The notes below the pieces were generated by a model. The model was not told where the DNA came from, did not search any database, and worked only from the letters and a program-made list of their open reading frames with translations. Below, piece after piece: positions 12,436 through 21,211 of a stretch of DNA of 29,016 bases. Position numbers and translations under genes: made by a program. Each line of letters starts with the position of its first letter. Position 1 is the stretch's first letter. The stretch comes from Monoraphidium neglectum (taxonomy: Eukaryota; Chlorophyta; Chlorophyceae; Sphaeropleales; Selenastraceae): positions 1-29,016 of the forward strand of contig NW_014013292.1 of the NCBI RefSeq assembly GCF_000611645.1, written 5' to 3'.

Positions 12436-15101
12436 TTTGCAACGTGTGTATGTGCGCTCAATTGTTGGGTATATGTGCTTGCATGTGTGTTGTCACGCGT
12501 GCAGTTACAGCCTGCTGACATGCAGCCAAGAGCGTCCACCTCGCGCAGCTTCACCCCTGCTCACCTGCATGTAGGTGGAGTGCCATTGCTCCAGCAGCGC
12601 CTTGCTGGTTCGCAGCAGCTCCCCGGCCTCCGCGGCAGGCATGGTGAACAGCGCGTGCAGCGCGATGGCGCCCTCCACACGGTCGCCGATCTCGCGCCCG
12701 ATGCGGCCCAGCAGAGCGCCCATCCGCTCGTCATCCCCTGAAACACAGCGTAAAACGGCAGGGGCCATCAGACACGGGGTAGAGGCATGCTTGAGACCAA
12801 CGGATAGATTTGACCACCAGTCCAGTGCTACTGCCGTGCGTCGAGAATGGGTTGAGCTGCCTCCACCCAGCCGTGCCCCCGCAGCTGTCAAGCACACCAT
12901 AGTGGCGCGACATGATCCAGACCATCCGCAGCGCGCTCATCAGCGGCAGCAGGCAGTCGGCGATGGCCGGCAGCGGCCCCGAGCTGATGGCCTTGAAGTG
13001 CCGCTCCAGGGTGCTGAGAAACTTGACGTTGTCGCGCGCCTGGACAGCAGGGGTGCAGGTGCACAATCGGCCCATGCACATCAGCACTGGATGCTGCTGT
13101 CTGCGCATGCGCGGAGCAGGTGGCAGGTGGCGGAGCATCCAAGCAACATCAAGCGCAAGCAAGCACAGACGCTCCTTTGCATGCACGCACGCGTGCACGC
13201 CCACACATGGGTGCCCACACATGCGAGCACGCATTCAGCGCCAAACATCTTGCTCCAGATCCGGCAGCGCCCGGCCCATCGCCCACCTCTGTGGCCAACT
13301 TCTCCAGCTCAGCCATCTGCCCCTTCAGCGCCGCCAGCAGCTGCCGGTCCTCGCTGCCCGCCTCCAGCACCGCCAGCATCTCCTGCGCCCTCGGCAGCGC
13401 CAGCTGCTCGCTGACGCCGCTCAGCACCGCGCTGCGCGCGCGCCAGAACTCGACCTCCGCCATTGGCCCCTTGCCGCCGGGCCGCTTGTCGCCCTCGGCC
13501 TGCATCAGGGCTGCCAGCGCCGCGCTCCAGCCGGCCGCCGCCTCCTCCAGCGCCTCGACCACGTCCGGCTCGGCCGCCGCGGCCTGCACCCCCGCGATGC
13601 GCAGCTCGGGAATCTCAAGAGCCACGTCCCCGTGCAGGTGCTGCAGCGCCTGGCTGACCTGCCCCAGGTACTTCTGCATCGCCGCCAGCAGCTCGCGGCC
13701 GCCGCCGCCGCCACCCACGGCGCCGAGGGCGGCGGCCACGGCCGCGGACACGGCGGCGCCGCCGGGGGCGCGTGCGTCGTCGGCGGCCTGCTGCACTAGG
13801 AGTGGCAGGTACACGTCGGCCAGCAGCTGGGGGAGGGGTGTGCCCAGTGGGGTTGCGGCAGGTGGAGGGGCAGCGTGGATAAGGTGTCGGTTCAATTCCA
13901 CGCATGCTTCACCATCGATATCAGCAGTTGGTACTTGGGTGTTCAAAACGAACAGCCCAGTAGGAGAGATATCCTCCATCGTGGTCATGCGGGGCCCTAC
14001 TTACCTGCTCCAAGGAGCGCAGGGACGGCCCTGAAGCCAGGACGCCACATTCCAACTGCTGCTCGGGGTGCTCAGGGTCAACAGGCCCCGGGCTGCCATG
14101 CAAGCAGTAGAACGTTCTGCATGGGGGGTAAGCGGACATCGCAAGGGGGGAGTGAGCAGGGTTTGTGCATATGCGCTTTGCTGCCAGCGAGCCAGACGGA
14201 GTTGGCAAGTACACATGCAGCCATGCATGACTCCGGGTCCACACCCCACCTGCAGCCAGCCAGGTGCTCAGGCACGGGCTCCAGAAACAGCAACAGCTCC
14301 TGCCTGAGCCCCGACAGCTGCACGTCAGTGGGTGCATGAGCTGCGGCCGCGGAGCCCCCATCGGAGTCCATCCTGCTGCCGGTAGCATCTGCATGACCAT
14401 GCTGCTCATCTGCACCTGCGGCCTGCTCGGAACCCGAGCGTGGACGCTCCTTGTCTGCGCCGAAGGGCTCCTGGTCGTTGGACCCGCCCCTGCTGCCCTC
14501 TTGAAGCCTTTGCTGTTGCTGCAGCTGCTGCTGCTGCTGGTCCCCATCTCGTGTGTCTGATGCCAAATCAGCATCTGTGCCGGGATCCTGCGCTTCCGCA
14601 GCACCATCCGGAGCCGCGGACGCTTCGGACTGCCCACTTGCTGCTGCGCTTATAGCCGGCCTGAGGAGGAGTGTTTTGTTTGCCGCATGCGTGTTGGCAC
14701 CCGTGCATGCGTCACGTACTGTATTGCTTCGTGCCATCGCGGACGCAGCAGTCGTCAGCTGGCAACAACGCTTCATAACGCCCACCTCCCACCTGGACGT
14801 TGCGGCCGCATCGTGCAAATTATGCAGGACCAGCAGCATAGCCGGGGCCCCTGCGTGATGGAGAGTAGTGCTGTTTGGCGACTCACGCTTGCACAAGCGG
14901 CTGGTGTGCAACTCGGTTCCAGCGCCGCAGCAGCTGTCCAACGGTGGTGCAGGGCTCACCTCCATCCAAAAACGATCGTAGCCGGCCATAAGGCCCTTGG
15001 TCCGCGATCAATATATCGAACAGCGAGCCGTCCGCGCCCAAGCATATCTCCGCGGTGCTCCTGATGAATCGGACCCGCGGATCGCCGCCCCGGTCGTCCA
15101 T
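1..15101 (-). CDS. ODA2: Outer-arm dynein gamma heavy chain (DNAH5/8 class), 5' part of gene, 42 exons
   Basis: Axonemal motor subunit of the flagellar outer dynein arm; the heavy chain hydrolyses ATP and slides doublet microtubules. Seen: 42 minus-strand exons with GT donors and AG acceptors join in phase to 2034 codons without a stop. Start ATG is 15101-15099, with an in-frame TGA 39 bases upstream and no closer ATG. The order is an N-terminal segment (about residues 1-240), tail (DHC_N1-like, about 240-910), stem (about 910-1400), linker (about 1400-1960), then AAA1 with GPAGTGKT at residues 1974-1981 and CFDEF at 2024-2028. Assignment to the gamma class rests on my memory of the Chlamydomonas ODA2 family: the block [10 protein letters not shown], the linker run and AAA1 [16 protein letters not shown]. 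That protein is about 4,500 residues, so roughly half is present. The next exon lies left of base 1. Exon coordinates are in the five segment entries. A cytoplasmic or inner-arm heavy chain is much less likely. Confidence 0.88.
275..996 (-). other. Dynein gamma exons 40-42: AAA1 with Walker A and B
   Basis: Exons: 899-996, 653-723 and 275-441. They encode [20 protein letters not shown], then [20 protein letters not shown], then the P-loop and [22 protein letters not shown]1 is the main ATP-hydrolysing site of dynein. The catalytic motif residues are present: Lys and Thr of GPAGTGKT (residues 1980-1981) and Asp-Glu of CFDEF (2026-2027), so this site should be active. The intron at 442-652 interrupts the last Gly codon of the P-loop in phase 1. 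After exon 42 (ending IEAE, phase 0) the donor is GTGGGC. No continuation exon is visible in bases 1-274, which start with a G-rich run. Confidence 0.93.
820..853. repeat. Perfect 13-bp inverted repeat (8-nt loop) in a dynein intron
   Basis: CTGGTTTGCTGCC at 820-832 is followed by an 8-base spacer and its exact reverse complement at 841-853. It lies in the intron between exons 40 and 41 (724-898), about 45 bases downstream of the donor on the transcribed strand, so the pre-mRNA could fold a stable hairpin. The function is unknown. Confidence 0.8.
1205..4083 (-). other. Dynein gamma exons 30-39: linker domain
   Basis: Exons in coding order: 3961-4083, 3712-3792, 3402-3491, 3067-3179, 2869-2940, 2514-2707, 2223-2326, 1878-2018, 1557-1673, 1205-1369. 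Landmarks: [59 protein letters not shown] spanning exons 33/34, [40 protein letters not shown] across exons 35/36, [20 protein letters not shown] across exons 37/38 and [13 protein letters not shown]. This is the most conserved part of dynein heavy chains outside the AAA ring. The codon phases close perfectly at every join, so this segment is intact. Confidence 0.92.
3201..3254. repeat. (GT)27 microsatellite; reads (CA)27 in the dynein transcript
   Basis: There are 54 bases of uninterrupted GT on the plus strand, followed by a mixed GCGC/ACGC tail. It lies in the intron at 3180-3401, only about 20 bases upstream of the acceptor of exon 33 (3067-3179). In the pre-mRNA it is therefore a CA tract next to the 3' splice site. 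Confidence 0.97.
4312..8766 (-). other. Dynein gamma exons 17-29: stem and N-terminal part of linker
   Basis: Exons in coding order: 8688-8766, 8421-8533, 7898-8065, 7611-7714, 7353-7473, 6925-7113, 6512-6712, 6012-6140, 5662-5814, 5342-5458, 5099-5191, 4733-4864, 4312-4542. Landmarks: [20 protein letters not shown] across exons 20/21, [13 protein letters not shown] end of exon 22, [11 protein letters not shown] in exon 24, [20 protein letters not shown] in exon 28 and [20 protein letters not shown] in exon 29. Exons 22-27 are Ala/Glu/Arg-rich and predicted helical, as expected for the bundled stem. The last two exons match the conserved entry to the linker that swings across the motor ring. 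Confidence 0.87.
8256..8345. repeat. Compound CA-rich simple repeat in a dynein intron
   Basis: This is imperfect CACACA/GCACACA/ATACACAC sequence in the intron between exons 18 and 19 (8066-8420). Unlike the arrays at 3201 and 11919, its plus strand is CA-rich, so the transcript carries the GU-rich version. Confidence 0.8.
11171..11200. repeat. Perfect 13-bp hairpin (4-nt loop) next to a dynein donor site
   Basis: CAGATGTGGATCA at 11171-11183, loop GCTT, then the exact complement TGATCCACATCTG at 11188-11200. It sits in the intron between exons 9 and 10 (10969-11226) and begins about 26 bases inside the donor at 11226. A stem this long with a 4-base loop is unlikely by chance. It could be a structured splicing element or a foldback remnant of a small transposon. 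Confidence 0.85.
11838..12433. repeat. Large compound (GT)n / (GTGC)n array interrupted by the assembly gap
   Basis: In order: a short GT run, an 11-base G run (11847-11857), GTGC units (about 11865-11908), pure GT 11919-11973, the gap, and pure GT 12353-12433. The whole array lies in the 827-base intron between dynein exons 7 and 8 (11738-12564). Its true length is unknown because the gap falls inside it. Confidence 0.95.
11974..12352. other. Assembly gap (379 N)
   Basis: There are 379 consecutive N bases flanked on both sides by GT dinucleotide repeats. The flanking exons 7 and 8 join in phase without any extra exon, so no coding sequence needs to be hidden here. The dynein heavy-chain tail also reads continuously across it. 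Confidence 0.99.
13287..15101 (-). other. Dynein gamma exons 1-5: N-terminal segment and start of tail
   Basis: Exons in coding order: 14960-15101, 14793-14850, 14250-14660, 14005-14116, 13287-13826. The joins are phases 1, 2, 2 and 0. Exon 1 begins [12 protein letters not shown] and exon 2 supplies the hydrophobic [11 protein letters not shown]. Exon 3 encodes about 136 residues, of which the first 100 or so are low-complexity Gln/Asp/Ser/Gly sequence including a [10 protein letters not shown] run. Exon 5 carries [11 protein letters not shown] and then [15 protein letters not shown], typical of the start of the DHC_N1 tail domain. Exon 4 uses a GTAAGT donor, unlike the GTGAG/GTGCG donors elsewhere. 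Exons 1 and 2 are the least certain because this region is poorly conserved, but their phases fit exactly. Confidence 0.75.
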
Positions 15102-15111
15102 GTTGCAACGA

Positions 15112-15142
15112 CTTTTATAAATCTTGAATACTTCTATTCAAG
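15112..15142 (-). promoter_or_regulatory. TATA-like motif and 8-bp inverted repeat just upstream of the dynein start
   Basis: On the minus strand TATAAAAG occurs at 15119-15112, directly preceded by the inverted repeat CTTGAATA-GAAG-TATTCAAG (15142-15123). The motif ends only about 10 bases before the ATG at 15101. That is too close for a classical TATA box with a start site about 30 bases downstream. It is a real sequence pattern, but its promoter role is unproven. Confidence 0.35.
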
Positions 15143-15234
15143 CGTTCCCGCCACCTCGTCATTTGTGATCTGGGGGCGACGGGATGATCATTGACCCCCG
15201 GCTCTGACCATTCTCAAGCAAAACGAATGTATGC

Positions 15235-15239
15235 TTACA
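15235..15239 (-). promoter_or_regulatory. Candidate poly(A) signal TGTAA for the SAPS gene
   Basis: TGTAA is the usual polyadenylation signal in green algae (established for Chlamydomonas). This is the only copy on the minus strand between the SAPS stop and the dynein start, about 615 bases after the stop, which is in the usual range for algal 3' UTRs. Confidence 0.35.
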
Positions 15240-15854
15240 TCCATGACCTTGAAGCATACACACGTATGCCAGGACGGTTGTCACTACTGCGACGCACGCA
15301 CTGCGACGACGCTGCATGGGCAACCAGCGCACCACTAACCCGACCCCTAGGGTACAGTGCGCCGCTGTGTGCATCAACAGCCGCCGACTCTTGAGCATGG
15401 TAGCGTGCTGCATGCATGCTACCGTAGGCTGTACGAATAGACTGGACTTCTAAACCTGCAAGCATGAGTGTCTAATCATGATGCCTCGAAGGCTGGGCCA
15501 CTCCTGGCGTGTCCACACATGCTGGCCAAAACGCATGCGATGGGCATGTTGAAACGCTTGGTGGTAACAAAACAGAAGGCGGTGCGCATGGGCCATGCAC
15601 GTGTGGCGTTGAGCGCATGGTGTACAGAAGTGGAGAGCAGCGCCTCACATGTGCGCGGCCGCGGGGCACGCGGAAGGAATGCCGCCATGATTTGAAGAAT
15701 GTCAGCAGTGACCTCAACGCTAAGAGCGTGGTCTATGTGACGCTGATCGCACACACAACAGCGGAGGCCTGAAGACCTCCAGCCAACAGCACACAAGGGT
15801 TTGCTCCGGGTGCATCTCAGCGCCCCGTCATGCGGTTGTATGCACGTGCCGACG

Positions 15855-18800
15855 TCACGCATGTTCTGGCACCTGCACTGGCAACGGGGCCCGCTCCCAT
15901 GCAGCGTGCTCTTTGAAGCCAGGTTCGCTGCCCACGCCAATGCTGCCGCCGGCTGCGCTGGCCACACCGACAGCCGCAGGCGCCGCTCCAACATCCAATT
16001 CTGCGCCGCCGTTCATGGCGTGTTGCCCGTCGCTGTTTGCGCCAGCAGCCGGCGGTTGCAAGGCTGCGAGCGGGCATGCTGCAGTGTCCGTCACTGGCCG
16101 TGCTGCAGAGCCCTCTACTGAGGCACTTGCGGCTCCAGTATCACCCGCCTCTACCGGCGCCGCAGCCCCAGCGTCATCACTGGGCGGCTCCACCAGCACC
16201 AAATCATCGCTGGGCGGCGACGCCGCCACGGCGTCGACGCTTTCGCTCCCGCCACTGCTGGCTGCAGACTCAACAAGCAGCGGCGCGCTGCCAGGCGGCG
16301 CCTCGCTGCGGCCGGGGCTTTCGCTGCCGCTGGCCGACGCGCCGTCCTCGTCGTCGCTGGTGGTCAGCAGCACTGCGTCGTCCTCCATGCTACGCCCGCC
16401 GCTGACATCAGCAGCCACGGGCGAACCCAACGCGCCTGCAGCATGCCAGCCGTGAGCGTGCGTAATGGCGTGAAAGTGGTGCATGTGCGGCCCGTCCTGG
16501 CGCCCAGGTGCACCGCCGGGGTGCAGGGGCGAGACCACCCGCAGGAGGGATTTGGGTGCTGCCAGAGAATATTGGGGCGGAAAAGACCGCCAATGCGGAT
16601 TGGCAGCCGCCTGGCGGCAAAAGAGGTCCCCTTGTTGATGTAGCACAGTCATTCACCAGCACATGCACGTATTTAGGAGTCATGCGTGGCAAAAATACTG
16701 TGCGCAGTGGCATCGGGCGCTGAACCCCACACACATGGTTTTCCTGCCCGAAGCAAAGCACGGCAGGCTACGTGGATGCTCCTTGTCCCTCCCACAAACA
16801 CACACGCAAGGAGCTAGCCCCGGCTGCTGAAGCCCTCATTACCCCACCTGGGTGCGCCAGCAAGCTCCAGCTGCCGGTGCCCTGCCCTGCCCCCGCCCCG
16901 CCGCTGGAGGGCGCCTCGACCTCGCGCTCCCGCACCTCCCCAAGCACCACCGCCTCATCCGCCTCCTCCTCGCCGCCGCCGCCGCCGCCGCCGCCCCCGC
17001 CCTCAAGGCCCCCGCCCCCACTATCACTGAGGTCCACATGCTGCATAGCTGCCGCCAGCATGGTCCCATATGCACGCGCGTCACCACCGCCCCCCTCGTA
17101 GCCCGCGGCCGCCGCGCCCTCCGACGCGCCCGCAGAGGTGCCCGGGGCTTCCTCCTCCTCCTCGTCGTCGCCGTCATCGTCCAGCACGCCGTAGCGGTGG
17201 TAGAGCGTTGGCTGCATGCCCTGCATCTGCTCCAGGTCCATGTCCGGCTGGAGGGGGGCGGTTGCGGGGCATCCGATGGCAGTGACGGGGTGAAGGCAAT
17301 ATAATAAGCGTCGCAACGCCACCACGGCACGGCGCGAGCCGCCACGCTGCCGCAGGCAGGCCCCTGCAGACCAGCACACGTCAAGAGGGAGCGCTGCCCC
17401 TGCCCAATCCCCCTGCGCAGCACAGCCGTCCGTGCCGCCCACCTGGAACTCGTCGCCGTCGCTGCCGAGGTCCCCCATCTCCGCGCACGTCGGCCGCCCG
17501 CACTCCCAGCACCCCGTGTCCTCCACCTCGTTGCGCCGCTGCAGGTCGCCCGACAGAAAGCTGGCCCAGGCCTCGTCGCCCGCGAGCGCGTCGGAGACGG
17601 GCTGCCGCGCCGCCGCCACCTCCAACAGCAGGTTCCCTATCCGCGTGACGTGCCCGAGGTATCCCGCGCGCAGCGGCGCCCTGCGCGGCGCCAAGCCCGG
17701 CCGCGGCGCCGGCTCCACCTCGGCCGGCAGGCCGGCGAGCCACGCCGCGAGCCGGCACGTGGCGAGCGCGTGCTGCACGATCTGGGCGCCGCCCTGGACC
17801 AGCAGCCCATGGAACATGCGGTAGACGCGGTGGTGCAGCAAGTTGTTGAAGGGGTACCGCGCGAAGAGGTCCATCGCGAGCGCCAGCGCCCCCGACGCGA
17901 CGAGCGCCGCCTCCACGCCCTCGTCGCCCACGTGCAGCAGCACCGCCAGCAGCTCGAGGACCTTGAGCCGCGCGCGGCCCAGCGGCGGCGACAGGAGGCC
18001 GTAGGTGGTCTCCTGGACTGCGGATGCGTCCCCGGGCGTGGCCAGGAAGGCGACGAGCTGCGGCAGGTAGACGAGCATGGCGCTGAGTGCGTCGACGCGC
18101 GGCTTTGCTGCCGAGAACGCCGCCGCCGCCGCCGACGCGCCGCCGCCGCTGCCGGGGGCGTCGCCGCTGCTGCTGCCGCCGCTGCTGCCGGCGGCGGAGC
18201 CTGCGCCGGCGTACGCGTCGGCGCCGGGCCCGCCGTTGCGCGGCTCTAGCAGCGCGCCGCAGACCTCCAGCGCCGGGACCAAAACCTTGCCGCCGGGCTC
18301 GAGCGCGCGCTGCAGCAGCGCCGCGACGCTGACCGGCTGCATCAGTTTGGACGACAGCGCGCTCGGCTGCGTGTGCGCGATCGCCGTGAGGATGTCGGCC
18401 GCGTTGGTCACTGCGTCGCCCGGCCAGCCGGGGCCGAGGCGCTCCAGCAGCATGTCGAGCAGCGGCGTCTCCACCAGCCACTGCGTGTGCATCGGCATGA
18501 ACACCATCGCGCTCTGGTCGTCGGCGCCGGCGAGCCGCTTGATGACGTCAGCGATTGACGTCACGTCGAGGTGGCGCACCAGCTTGCCCAGCAGCTCGTC
18601 GTGGTTCGACAGGTACTGCATCATCTCGTTGGGCTTGCGCACCAGCAGCTGCCCCACGACGCGGCCGAAGTAGCCGGCGGCCTTGCAGCTGAGCGGCGGC
18701 TCGGCGTCCACCAGCGAGAAGAGCAGGCCCAGCAGCGCCTCGTCCTCGAGCAGCGTGTTGAAAACGGCCTCCACCTCGCAGCAGAACACCTCGCACGCGG

Positions 18801-19827
18801 TGAAGGGGTACCTGGCGGGGTAAAAGGGGGGAAGGGCGCGGGGGCCACACGGGAGTGGGCTCAGGCTGGAGCGCACGGCAGGGCGGGGCGTTAACGGGCA
18901 GCCGCGGGATTGCTACGCGCCGTGTTGGGGCTGCTGCTTGCCATTGCATTCCCCTGCTGCGACGCTAGCCGCGGCAGCTGACGTTTGAGAGGCCGTCCGC
19001 TTGCGCATCCCCCGATCTACCGTGCCCGATGGCTCACTTGTACTGCTTCTTCGGGTCATCTGGGTCGCTGGGCGGCTGCACTAGGTACCTGCAGGCATGT
19101 GCAATCAATCGGGCATTTGTGGACACTTTTTCCCGCCATAGCACTGGGAAAAACGCAGTCACTGCACTGGCATACATGCATGGGGCGCCTTCGACTGAAA
19201 AGGTAGACGATGGAAGTGCCTGCGCTCCGTCCCATGCGCAGTCCCCGCGCTGTGTGACGTTGGCTGCCCTCACGGCTGGCCCCTGCTGAACAGCACATTG
19301 GTAGCCCCCAACCGCGCACCGCAGCAGCTGCTCCACAACCTCCTTTTCCCGCAGGCTGCGCGCAGGGGAGAGCAAGGAGGCGGCGGCTGAGGACAACGCC
19401 GTGAGAGGGGGGACCGCCTGACTCGCCGGACACGTTGGCAGCAAATGCTGGCCTCGCTGCAACACCAGCCCCGCAGCACCGTTTGTTGTTGTGTTGACAA
19501 GATCCCGCTTTGCACCGCTGCTGCCCATGAGTTGGGCTTTCTTGCCGCAGCAGCACAAACACAGCAGTACAGCGCGATGAGGCGCCACTGGTGCTCACAA
19601 CGCAATAAGGCGCCCGTTGAGAGACTTGCACTCCTGAATAATGTCATCTTCGTCTAACAACTCCTCCAGTGTGTACTCCTCCTTGTCAAGAATTTGCTGT
19701 GGGCACAGCACCATGAAGGGACACCCAGATCAGCTGCAGGTCTGCAACTACTCAAAGCTACGCTGCTCACCACACCCACCTCAATGGGAGACGGCTGAGC
19801 GAAGCCCGCCACCCTCCAGAAGGCCAT
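15855..19827 (-). CDS. SAPS-domain protein, PP6/Sit4 phosphatase regulatory subunit family
   Basis: Regulatory/scaffold subunit that binds the PP6 (yeast Sit4) catalytic subunit; in other eukaryotes it acts in cell-cycle and stress signalling. Seven exons join in phase: 19780-19827, 19599-19696, 19320-19355, 19038-19088, 17443-18811, 16848-17247, 15855-16558, giving 901 residues. Exon 1 begins MAFWRVAGFAQPSPIE; exon 2 has the family hallmark YTLEELLDEDDIIQECKSLN. The SAPS core runs through KYPFTACEVFCCEVEAVF, GYFGRVVGQLLVRKPNEMMQ and IADVIKRLAGADD (about residues 78-480). After it come an acidic stretch (about 557-567), a Gly10 run encoded by a GGC repeat, and a low-complexity Ser/Asp/Ala tail of 234 codons in exon 7. 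Length fits the family. The start is set by the conserved MxFWR opening. Exon 7 is the least certain: reading through the exon 6 donor would instead end the protein at 16768 after about 25 other residues. Confidence 0.87.
16971..16995. repeat. (CCG)n trinucleotide run coding for polyglycine in SAPS exon 6
   Basis: About eight CCG/GCC units on the plus strand, read as GGC codons on the minus strand, give an uninterrupted Gly run between a Gly-rich patch and an acidic EEEADEA segment. Such a run is prone to length variation. Confidence 0.85.
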
Positions 19828-21162
19828 CTGGAGCCCGACACTGCGTCTAGTGGGAGCTGGGGCCCTCCAGGTGATGGCAGTGCTGGGGTGGAGGTCAGAC
19901 CAAGCTCGGCCCGTGACCACGGAAGAAAGACGAATTCATGAGGCGAAACAAGCGCACAAGACAAGCACAGGAGCACGCGCGTTGATCTACAACAATGAGA
20001 GTCTGGTCTCGTGAGCGTGTCTGCAAATCAGGTGGAAGGGAGTGCCAGCCTGCGGCAGAAGAAAGTCACGTCTTGCTAAACTCTGGGCAGAAGTGATGCG
20101 CGGCATGGGAAGGGTGGGTGAGCAGTGTCAACTGTGCGCCTGCTGCGCTTTTGCTTCTGCCTGATGCCCATTCCGCCATCTGTTTTATGGTGTAATGCCG
20201 ACTCAATAGGCACCAGGCATCCGATTGTGTAGTCATTGCATGAAATCGATGTTGTCCATTGCGCATGCAACTGAGTTGTCTTGAACGAGCGGACTACTGC
20301 TGTGCATGCTCTTGCTGGCCACTGTGCATGCTGTGGAGCGAAGGGCTTCAATGCCGGAGAGCGTGTGCTGAGTTTGCAAGGGTCAGCTCGGCAGCGCGTT
20401 TGTATCAATCAAGCACACTTCTCTCAGCATACGCCAGCTCTGGCCGCCACCGCGCCAATCAAGGGGAGACCTGCGTGCCTTAAACAAAGCTGACTGAGGA
20501 AAATGCCAGGCCACCACCAGGCCTCGGTGCCGCAAACCCTCAAAACGCGGACGCATCAGCGTGTGGGGCCCGTCCGTTACAAGTCTGCAGGCGCATGTGA
20601 GGTCGGTGAGTTGTCTCGCTGTCTGTCGTTGACGCCTGTTCAATCTGGGAGTAGGGGATTGTCAGATGCGCAAGCACTGCAGTCAGCCTGGCAGCACCAT
20701 GGATGCTGCGCAGCACTTGCCCTCAAAAATAGGGGGTAAATAAAAAGTGTTGGGAAATGCACGACAGTCACAAGTCGAGGCGTCGCCTGGGGCATGGCGC
20801 AGGGCAGCCACGCATCGATGAGTGCAGGGGTGCAAGTTGCGCCCTCGCTGGCGAATCATGCAAAATGCGTTGTGGGTTCATGGGTGTGGGCGGCCCCGCA
20901 ACGCAAGCAGCAAAGGCCCTGGTAAACAGATCAAGAAAATCAACCTTCAACAGCAGTTTGACACATGGCGCTCCCAATCTTCGTACCAGCGGGCCCGCCA
21001 CACCCCCCGGCTCTCAAAGCTGTCGGTGCCAGGCGCCTAGCGCACGCTGCTGATAGACTGTCGCTGGTTTGATCACCCCCAGGCACAAGAGCAAAACACA
21101 ATGGGACAACTTGGTGCAAAACAGAAACATGAATCAGCAGGAAGCCTGTGCACACACGCCAC

Positions 21163-21211
<49 letters not shown>

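Larger units (their letters stand above)
8981..13039 (-). other. Dynein gamma exons 6-16: tail (DHC_N1-like) region
   Basis: Exons in coding order: 12898-13039, 12565-12737, 11566-11737, 11227-11387, 10801-10968, 10478-10538, 10195-10304, 9916-10054, 9644-9744, 9384-9455, 8981-9154. The tail binds other heavy chains, intermediate chains and the docking complex in outer arms (family knowledge). Landmarks: [31 protein letters not shown] across the exon 6/7 join, [20 protein letters not shown] across exons 8/9, [19 protein letters not shown] across exons 11/12, and [19 protein letters not shown] in exon 14. Every codon split by an intron is restored to the residue the family expects, which strongly supports these borders. 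The intron between exons 7 and 8 holds the assembly gap. Confidence 0.88.
15102..15854. other. Spacer between SAPS gene stop and dynein start
   Basis: These 753 bases should hold the 3' UTR of the SAPS gene and the promoter and 5' UTR of the dynein gene, both on the minus strand. The short open frames here have no recognisable motifs and lower G/C at third positions, so I call no gene. A single TGTAA occurs on the minus strand at 15239-15235. Confidence 0.5.

Noticed and set aside
11807..12741. Open frames of 250-310 codons through the GT array and gap
   Set aside because: They consist of Val-Cys or Thr-His repeats from the GT array plus unknown bases, and lie within a dynein intron.
13880..13900. 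GGTTCAATTCC, resembling a tRNA B-box
   Set aside because: The flanking bases do not form a T-arm stem, no A-box is seen upstream, and it lies in a dynein intron.
17650..18673. Long plus-strand open frames across SAPS exon 5
   Set aside because: They are antisense to the conserved SAPS core and exist only because the GC-rich codons lack stops; the minus strand carries the family motifs.
20768..21001. Minus-strand frame with VKLLLKVDFLDLF
   Set aside because: No ATG at its start, no paired exons with consistent phase, and no recognised family.
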